A DNA stretch of 58,863 nucleotides. Origin: Marinicella sp. (lineage in GTDB: Bacteria > Pseudomonadota > Gammaproteobacteria > Xanthomonadales > Marinicellaceae). Positions 53,859 through 58,863 of the stretch are shown piece after piece. The number at the start of each line of letters is the position of its first letter. Positions within the stretch are counted from its first letter, which is position 1. The position numbers and the translations under genes are program-made. A model generated the notes under the pieces. That model was not told the origin of the DNA, did not search any database, and saw only the letters and a list, made by a program, of their open reading frames with translations. Location of the stretch: the NCBI GenBank assembly GCA_028284365.1, contig JANQRW010000020.1, positions 1 through 58,863 on the forward strand, given 5' to 3'.

Positions 53859-54800
53859 ATGCCATCTATTGACATTATTGTCCCGGTTTTTAATGAACAA
53901 ACAGTGGTCCCACTGTTTCAGGAACGCATCAAAACAGCCATGCAAGACTGTGATGTACAGTGGCGAGTGATTTTCGTGGATGATGGCTCATCTGATGACA
54001 GCTTAAAGGCCATGAAGCGCATTCATGATGAAGACAACAGGTTTGGTTATTTGTCCTTGAGTCGAAACTTTGGCAAGGAATATGCAGTCACAGCTGGGCT
54101 AGATCATACCTCAGCCGATGCAGCGGTGGTGATAGATGTAGATTTGCAAGACCCACCAGAGCTGATTCCAGATATGGTCAAACAGTGGCACGCTGGTTAT
54201 GATGTGGTTTACGCCACACGCAAAGCGCGCCATGGTGAATCTATAGCAAAAAAAGCAACCGCCAGTTTGTTTTATCGCACCATTAACTCGATGAGCAAAA
54301 TAGAAATCCCCAAAGACACTGGTGATTTTCGACTGATGTCAAGACGTGCTTATCAAGCCGTTAATAAACTTCGTGAACGCAACCGATTCATGAAAGGGTT
54401 ATTTGCCTGGGTTGGTTACAAACAGAAGCAAATCTACTTTGAACGCGAGCCTCGTGCTGCCGGTGAAACCAAGTGGAATTACAGTAAACTGTGGCGTTTT
54501 GCCCTCGATGGCATCACTTCTTTTAGTTATTTACCACTGCGCTTTGCGACATGGATCGGTATGTTTGTCGCTATATTTGCTTTTTTTTATGGTGCCACGA
54601 TCATCGCCAGAACCATCATATTTGGTAATGATGTTCCTGGTTACCCGTCCTTGATGGTAGTGATCTTATTTCTGGGTGGCATTCAGTTAACCGCTCTAGG
54701 TATTATCGGCGAATACTTGGGACGTATGTTCAATGAAAGCAAGCAACGACCGTTGTATCTCGTTGATAAATTTCAACCACCTGAAACACACACACAATGA
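53859..54800 (+). CDS. GtrB/DPM-type GT2 glycosyltransferase
   Basis: A 313-residue enzyme that probably loads a sugar onto undecaprenyl phosphate at the inner membrane. The GT2 domain has IDIIVPVFNEQ, VIFVDDGSSDDS, the metal-binding DVDLQDPPE, TGDFRLMSRRA and AGETKWNYSKLW; two C-terminal helices (about 226-252 and 262-288) with LGIIGEYLGRM are the GtrB/ArnC layout. It overlaps the next gene by 4 bp. Sugar donor not deducible. Confidence 0.92.
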   Translation: MPSIDIIVPVFNEQTVVPLFQERIKTAMQDCDVQWRVIFVDDGSSDDSLKAMKRIHDEDNRFGYLSLSRNFGKEYAVTAGLDHTSADAAVVIDVDLQDPPELIPDMVKQWHAGYDVVYATRKARHGESIAKKATASLFYRTINSMSKIEIPKDTGDFRLMSRRAYQAVNKLRERNRFMKGLFAWVGYKQKQIYFEREPRAAGETKWNYSKLWRFALDGITSFSYLPLRFATWIGMFVAIFAFFYGATIIARTIIFGNDVPGYPSLMVVILFLGGIQLTALGIIGEYLGRMFNESKQRPLYLVDKFQPPETHTQ

Positions 54801-56425
54801 CAAAGTTTTTCCTACTAATTGTTTTGCTGTCTCTTTCTGGTTGCAGCGATGAGAACAATCAAGCATTATTCAATAGCAACAAAGACACTTTTATTAAGTC
54901 TGCCCATTACTTTTCCTCAGCTTGGCCAAAAACATTTTGGCAAGAGTTTGAGGAAGACGATGTCGATGCTGAACTTAAACAGATTAAAGCTGATGGGTTC
55001 AACACCATCGTTTTAACTGTTCCGTGGCGCGGTTTTGAGGTTGGGTTCGATAAAAATCAAACTCAGTCAAATGAAAAACTTTATGAGCGGCTGGTTTTTT
55101 TAATCAAATCAATAATTGATAATGATCTACTTTACATCCTGAGGCTTGGTTTTCCACACGATTACACACCAAATACGGGAACTGATGGTATGGAACAATG
55201 TGTCGGTATTTACACTGATCCAAAGGTGCAGAAGCATTGGGCAAACTACTTGAATAAAGTGTTTGAAAAAATAAAACCTTTCCATAAAGCTTCAGCCGGA
55301 ATTATAGTTTCATGGGAAGATTTTTGGTGCCCTCATTTTGTTTTTCCAAATTTATCACCTGAAAAAAGATTAGAGATGGGCCAAAAGATGGGTTATGGCG
55401 AATGGCTCAAGACAAAAGACCATGATATCGTTAAAGTTTTACTGCAATCAAATGACATCAAATTCGACCAAGTTGCTGTTCCAAAGCCGGCAAACCTCTC
55501 ATACGTTTTGTACTTGCAATTTATTGACAAAATGCTTGATGAAAAAGTTTTACAGCCAACACAGTCTACTTTCCCCAATGCTGCTTTAGAAATCAGAGTT
55601 GATAAATTACCAATCAAACAAGGAGAACAATACACATGGATTGGTCATGATTTATATTTACAAGAAAAGAATCATCGCGGCACTTATTGGGCACCTTTTT
55701 GGGGAGCAGAAAATAAAGGCGAATTGCTATCTGCAGAACAAGCTCTTAAGAACTTTAAATACTTTTTAAAAGTGGTCACCGACCAAGGGAAAAACACCAA
55801 CCATGTCATTGAACAGTTCAACTTTTATGACAACACACCCTATTTCCCGAATAATGCCAATATCAAACCTGAAGACATTGGCAACTTTTTGATTCAATCA
55901 GGCCCCATGTTGGCAGAGTATTCCCAAGGCTTTGGTGTATGGACCTACCGTGATTATAAAGACAATGGATTATACAATGCCTCTTTCGAAATGGGGCTAG
56001 ATGGCTGGGACGTGAACGGGAAGGTTAATGTGGTTACAGTTTCTGAGGATCAACAGTTACACATGGAAAAAGGTGCCGAAATCGGGCTGTCTTTATTGGC
56101 AGCGGATAGGTTCATGCTGGCCGGCTCATATCAATCGCTCAATTTGTGTTTAGAATCAAACACTGTTTCAGAATTATTGATACAAATAGATGATACCCTT
56201 TCTCACAACTGGCCCCTGACAGAAGGGGAAAACTGTACCCAAATAACAGCTGAGCCTTTCAAGAAAAATACACCAACATCCATTACAATCACAGCACTTA
56301 AGGCGGCTGAAATTGACGAAATAAACCTAAACGGGTTTACCCAGAAACTTGGGCTTTATGATGCAGATGGAAACCCTGGGCCGAACCTTGAAGCTTACCG
56401 CAAGTTAAACGCAGCTTTTGAATGA
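54797..56425 (+). CDS. Lipoprotein with glycoside-hydrolase-like TIM barrel
   Basis: A 542-residue lipoprotein (MTKFFLLIVLLSLSGC, lipidated C16). The region of residues 35-400 has a barrel-like pattern resembling retaining glycosidases of clan GH-A: FNTIVLTVPWRGFEVGF on strand 2-3, a possible acid/base Glu in IIVSWEDFWCPH and a possible nucleophile Glu in VIEQFNFYDN. A C-terminal beta-sandwich (about 405-520, YNASFEMGLDGWDVNG) resembles a carbohydrate-binding module. No family is recognised with confidence. It is coupled to the GT2 gene, so it may trim or transfer the glycan whose precursor that enzyme makes. Confidence 0.6.
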   Translation: MTKFFLLIVLLSLSGCSDENNQALFNSNKDTFIKSAHYFSSAWPKTFWQEFEEDDVDAELKQIKADGFNTIVLTVPWRGFEVGFDKNQTQSNEKLYERLVFLIKSIIDNDLLYILRLGFPHDYTPNTGTDGMEQCVGIYTDPKVQKHWANYLNKVFEKIKPFHKASAGIIVSWEDFWCPHFVFPNLSPEKRLEMGQKMGYGEWLKTKDHDIVKVLLQSNDIKFDQVAVPKPANLSYVLYLQFIDKMLDEKVLQPTQSTFPNAALEIRVDKLPIKQGEQYTWIGHDLYLQEKNHRGTYWAPFWGAENKGELLSAEQALKNFKYFLKVVTDQGKNTNHVIEQFNFYDNTPYFPNNANIKPEDIGNFLIQSGPMLAEYSQGFGVWTYRDYKDNGLYNASFEMGLDGWDVNGKVNVVTVSEDQQLHMEKGAEIGLSLLAADRFMLAGSYQSLNLCLESNTVSELLIQIDDTLSHNWPLTEGENCTQITAEPFKKNTPTSITITALKAAEIDEINLNGFTQKLGLYDADGNPGPNLEAYRKLNAAFE

Positions 56426-56470
56426 TACTGATGATTAATTTGAGGTGAGCTCTGATACGTTAAATAACTT

Positions 56471-58648
56471 TTAAAAAGCAAAGTAATTAGCTATATCTAC
56501 ACTCATATTGATGAGGTCTTCAGACCATTCTACATAACTCATTTTTCTATCTATCATTTTAAAAAGACCCAGGTAAGATTGTTCAGGATAAGCAAACTTT
56601 TCGCTCCCCAGCAAAGAAAAAACAGTATTCCATTCTGGAAAACTTGCTGTCTCTGTGCCTTTCTCTGTGAATACCACATAAAGCATGTTTTCTTGAGGTT
56701 TTTTAAGCATAAGTCTATCGAAATAATCTATATCCTTTGAGTTGTATTGAAAAGCGTTGTAACCATGAATCCTTCGATTTTCAATATCATAAACAAGTAC
56801 ATATATATGGTTACGATATTTTCTTTCTAGCAAGGTGACAGGGTAACCCTCAGCCATAAAATAAGGCATAACTGATTGTTGGTTGATGACTAAATCCACA
56901 ACTGTATGGTTTTTGATAGCCTTTGTGTTTATTTGAATTTTTTCTAATTGAGTCTTTTCTTTATTTTCATTAAAAGTTGCAGCATAACCCCAGCTCTTTT
57001 GCACCAACCGTTCATTTTCACATGGATCAATGGGTGGTTCTATTTTGTCATTTTCGTTACATCCGTCAGCCATTTTTAAATTTTTGTTAAGCTTATTCTC
57101 ACGTAAGATAAACCTTTCTGGTGATATTTCATCTGGTGACCTACCATTAATAAATGAAGCATTGGTCTCAATACCCATTGATGCCAATAATATTTCAGGA
57201 ATATCATAAAGTGCAAATGGCAGCGACTTATTAAAATCATGACCATTGATCAAAATACCCAACAACTGATTTCTATCGAAACCCTTTCCAAATAAGTTTT
57301 TAATAAGCTCAACCGGGAAAACACCGTGGTCAGAAGTGATTAAAACCGTGGTGTCGTCTAAAACACCTTTTTCGTCAAGCGAATTGATGAATTTCCCCAG
57401 AAGATAGTCGGTACAGTGAATACCTAATATAAACTTATGCGCTTCTGGTACAGCCTTGTAATCGGGGCAAGTTGGGTCTGGATTACCATCTAAGTGGGTT
57501 GACAAAGTCAAAATACTTAAATGAAATGGTTGGTCTTGTTGCATAAGATATTCAACCCGCTCCAATGCAAATTGAAACAAATCACTGTCTTGCAAGCCCC
57601 AGTCATTGGTCTGATAGTTTTTTGGTTTTTGATAGTCAAGCCACCCCCAGACAGGGTTTAAACCTATTGAGTTTAAAATAGCTTCTTTATTCGCAAAACT
57701 TTTTCTTGCCCCACCAACAAACTCTTGGTTATAGTTCAGATGATTCAAAACATGTGGTAAACATATAAGACTCTGATATGGAATATCATTAGAGCTGATG
57801 TTATTTCCTGTCTCTAATTTTGGTATCAATCCACATAAACTAGACAGAATACCTTGGATTGTGAAGTTTGCTGTAGATTGATAATCTTTGAACTGGCCAT
57901 GCTTTTTAATAAGTTGATTAATCTCAGGTGTGAGCTCAGGATACCGTTCACTGTTGTGAAAAACATGACTGAAAGACTCTAAATAAACTATGATCAGGTT
58001 TTTTTTACCCACAGTGAATGATGCTGAAATTTGTTCTTTTTGAATACCTATGGGCCTGATGCCAAAGGCCTCGTAAGGCAAGATTTCTTCCGCACTTTGC
58101 AATTGAGTATATTGTTTTTGCTTGTACTGTTGAAAGTTTGCGATTAAACGACCCATCGAAGACCCATAATGGAAAAAACCAATCACCACAAGTGAAAATA
58201 ACGCGGCTATGTTTTTTCCTTTTGTTGGTTTGATTGTTAAAGTATATTTAAGTAACAGCAAACTAAAGAGGGCTATCAACAAAATCACAGTGACATATTT
58301 AATCGGATAAATTGAGAACCCAACCATGAGCGACTGTGGCTCAAAGTGAAGAAACGTTTGATCTACAAATGCAACACCCGAATATTTATAAATTAAGATT
58401 TCACTGAACGCGGTAAAAATAATAATAAAGAGAGTAAGCCAAAGCAGTATTTTTAACCAGATTGATTTAGACTTTTTTAGTACTCCCAGAGCGTATATAG
58501 CTAACCAAATAAGACCAATATGAAACCATAACACAGACCAAACTGAATAGTTTTGTTCATAGAATTCCTCATTAATGAAATAATTGCTGATTGACATGAG
58601 CACCAAAGTCAAAGCCAACCACAGTGCTGAAGAAAATAAAGTTCTCAT
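56471..58648 (-). CDS. LTA-synthase-like sulfatase/phosphotransferase
   Basis: A 725-residue inner-membrane enzyme. Five N-terminal hydrophobic segments (about residues 1-185) precede an extracytoplasmic alkaline-phosphatase-fold domain with IVYLESFSHVF (metal Glu), a probable catalytic Thr in STANFTIQGILSSLCGL, and VLITSDHGVFPVE (metal Asp-His). This matches LtaS/OpgB/EptA-like enzymes that move phosphoglycerol or phosphoethanolamine to glycans. The start at 58648 has AAAGGAG upstream; a longer frame from 58714 is less likely. It is convergent with the GT2-lipoprotein pair, forming an envelope-modification locus. Confidence 0.88.
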   Translation of the reverse strand: MRTLFSSALWLALTLVLMSISNYFINEEFYEQNYSVWSVLWFHIGLIWLAIYALGVLKKSKSIWLKILLWLTLFIIIFTAFSEILIYKYSGVAFVDQTFLHFEPQSLMVGFSIYPIKYVTVILLIALFSLLLLKYTLTIKPTKGKNIAALFSLVVIGFFHYGSSMGRLIANFQQYKQKQYTQLQSAEEILPYEAFGIRPIGIQKEQISASFTVGKKNLIIVYLESFSHVFHNSERYPELTPEINQLIKKHGQFKDYQSTANFTIQGILSSLCGLIPKLETGNNISSNDIPYQSLICLPHVLNHLNYNQEFVGGARKSFANKEAILNSIGLNPVWGWLDYQKPKNYQTNDWGLQDSDLFQFALERVEYLMQQDQPFHLSILTLSTHLDGNPDPTCPDYKAVPEAHKFILGIHCTDYLLGKFINSLDEKGVLDDTTVLITSDHGVFPVELIKNLFGKGFDRNQLLGILINGHDFNKSLPFALYDIPEILLASMGIETNASFINGRSPDEISPERFILRENKLNKNLKMADGCNENDKIEPPIDPCENERLVQKSWGYAATFNENKEKTQLEKIQINTKAIKNHTVVDLVINQQSVMPYFMAEGYPVTLLERKYRNHIYVLVYDIENRRIHGYNAFQYNSKDIDYFDRLMLKKPQENMLYVVFTEKGTETASFPEWNTVFSLLGSEKFAYPEQSYLGLFKMIDRKMSYVEWSEDLINMSVDIANYFAF

Positions 58649-58767
58649 CACACTCCTTTGTTTCAATTTGGTTAAAATCAGATGATAACACCTTATTATT
58701 TTGCTGTATATCAAAAAGCATTATTACACTTATTTAAAGAAAAATAATCTTGACTGTTTATAAAAAG

Positions 58768-58863
58768 GAATGTCTTTGGATCTTCGGTCTCTGTTCCAAA
58801 CTCGACGCTACCTCCTGCATCCTTGCAGTCGTCATTCAAATTTGCGTTGCACTGAGCTCAGTC
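58768..58863 (-). repeat. Dispersed modular repeat, window end
   Basis: On the minus strand: the perfect palindrome ACTGAGCTCAGT, then CAAATTTGAATGA (also at 33582-33594), the hairpin CTGCA-AGGA-TGCAG, GGAGGTAGCGTCGAGTTTGG, AACAGAGACCGAAGATCC and ACATTCCTTTTTATA. It is the single-unit form of the array at 34767-34918 without the 48-bp tandem units. The window cuts it off. Confidence 0.85.

Noticed and set aside
1-58863. tRNA or rRNA genes
   Set aside because: No conserved T-loop/A-box patterns or rRNA segments were recognised by eye; a tRNAscan run would settle it.

Overview
The window (about 58.9 kb, moderately AT-rich) is chromosomal DNA of a gammaproteobacterium. The evidence is the lptD-surA-pdxA-rsmA cluster, ccoNOQP with ccoGIS and an FNR-type regulator, rho-trxA, aspS, a long-form HisG behind a histidine attenuator, and umuDC. 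The general character (marine, aerobic/microaerobic, many small dispersed hairpin repeats) would fit something like Marinicella, but that genus name is a guess from protein style and not a proven assignment.

Layout. 1-2.2 kb: accessory edge with a dispersed repeat, a small DUF4430 protein and a decayed REP-associated tyrosine transposase (RAYT). 2.2-9.2 kb: upp; bioB behind a leader with a short ORF and a terminator hairpin; bioF; two tiny membrane ORFs; a GT4 glycosyltransferase; a VOC protein; ppx. 9.2-11.9 kb: rho, trxA, fnr. 12.0-20.6 kb: the cbb3 oxidase structural genes and their assembly genes, driven by a promoter with ideal FNR class II geometry and interrupted by a repeat array between the fixH-like gene and ccoI. 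20.8-25.8 kb: an ABC exporter operon with one ATPase, three different HlyD-type adaptors and one MacB-type permease. 26.0-26.9 kb: a foreign-looking HEAT-like plus zinc-ribbon pair. 27.2-32.9 kb: lptD-surA-pdxA-rsmA-bioD. 33.1-45.9 kb: a mixed region (YegP-like, methyltransferase, MscS, hydrolase, aspS, Ser/Thr kinase, DUF3524 glycosyltransferase, VanZ, umuDC, lepB, DUF5694, NlpC/P60) that carries the densest repeat arrays. 46.2-53.6 kb: the complete histidine operon in the order hisL-G-C::HAD-B-H-F-A::I::E-D. 53.9-58.7 kb: an envelope-polysaccharide-like trio (GtrB-type GT2, a lipoprotein resembling a glycoside hydrolase, an LTA-synthase-like sulfatase). The window ends in the same repeat family with which it begins.

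How the parts work together. FNR would sense oxygen and switch on the high-affinity oxidase next to it. The his operon contains all nine enzyme functions plus a histidinol-phosphate phosphatase candidate, packed by gene fusion, and is controlled by a leader peptide with clustered His codons. Biotin genes are scattered: bioB and bioF are together, and bioD is attached to the LPS/outer-membrane biogenesis operon.

The most unusual signals are: (1) a family of modular hairpin repeats with compensatory changes in their stems and GNA-type loops, present as dispersed arrays and also inserted inside the RAYT gene and, in frame, inside hisH; (2) the heavily fused his operon with a potentially leaderless attenuator peptide; (3) the three-adaptor ABC exporter. 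All statements come from reading the sequence; no database search or structure prediction was run.
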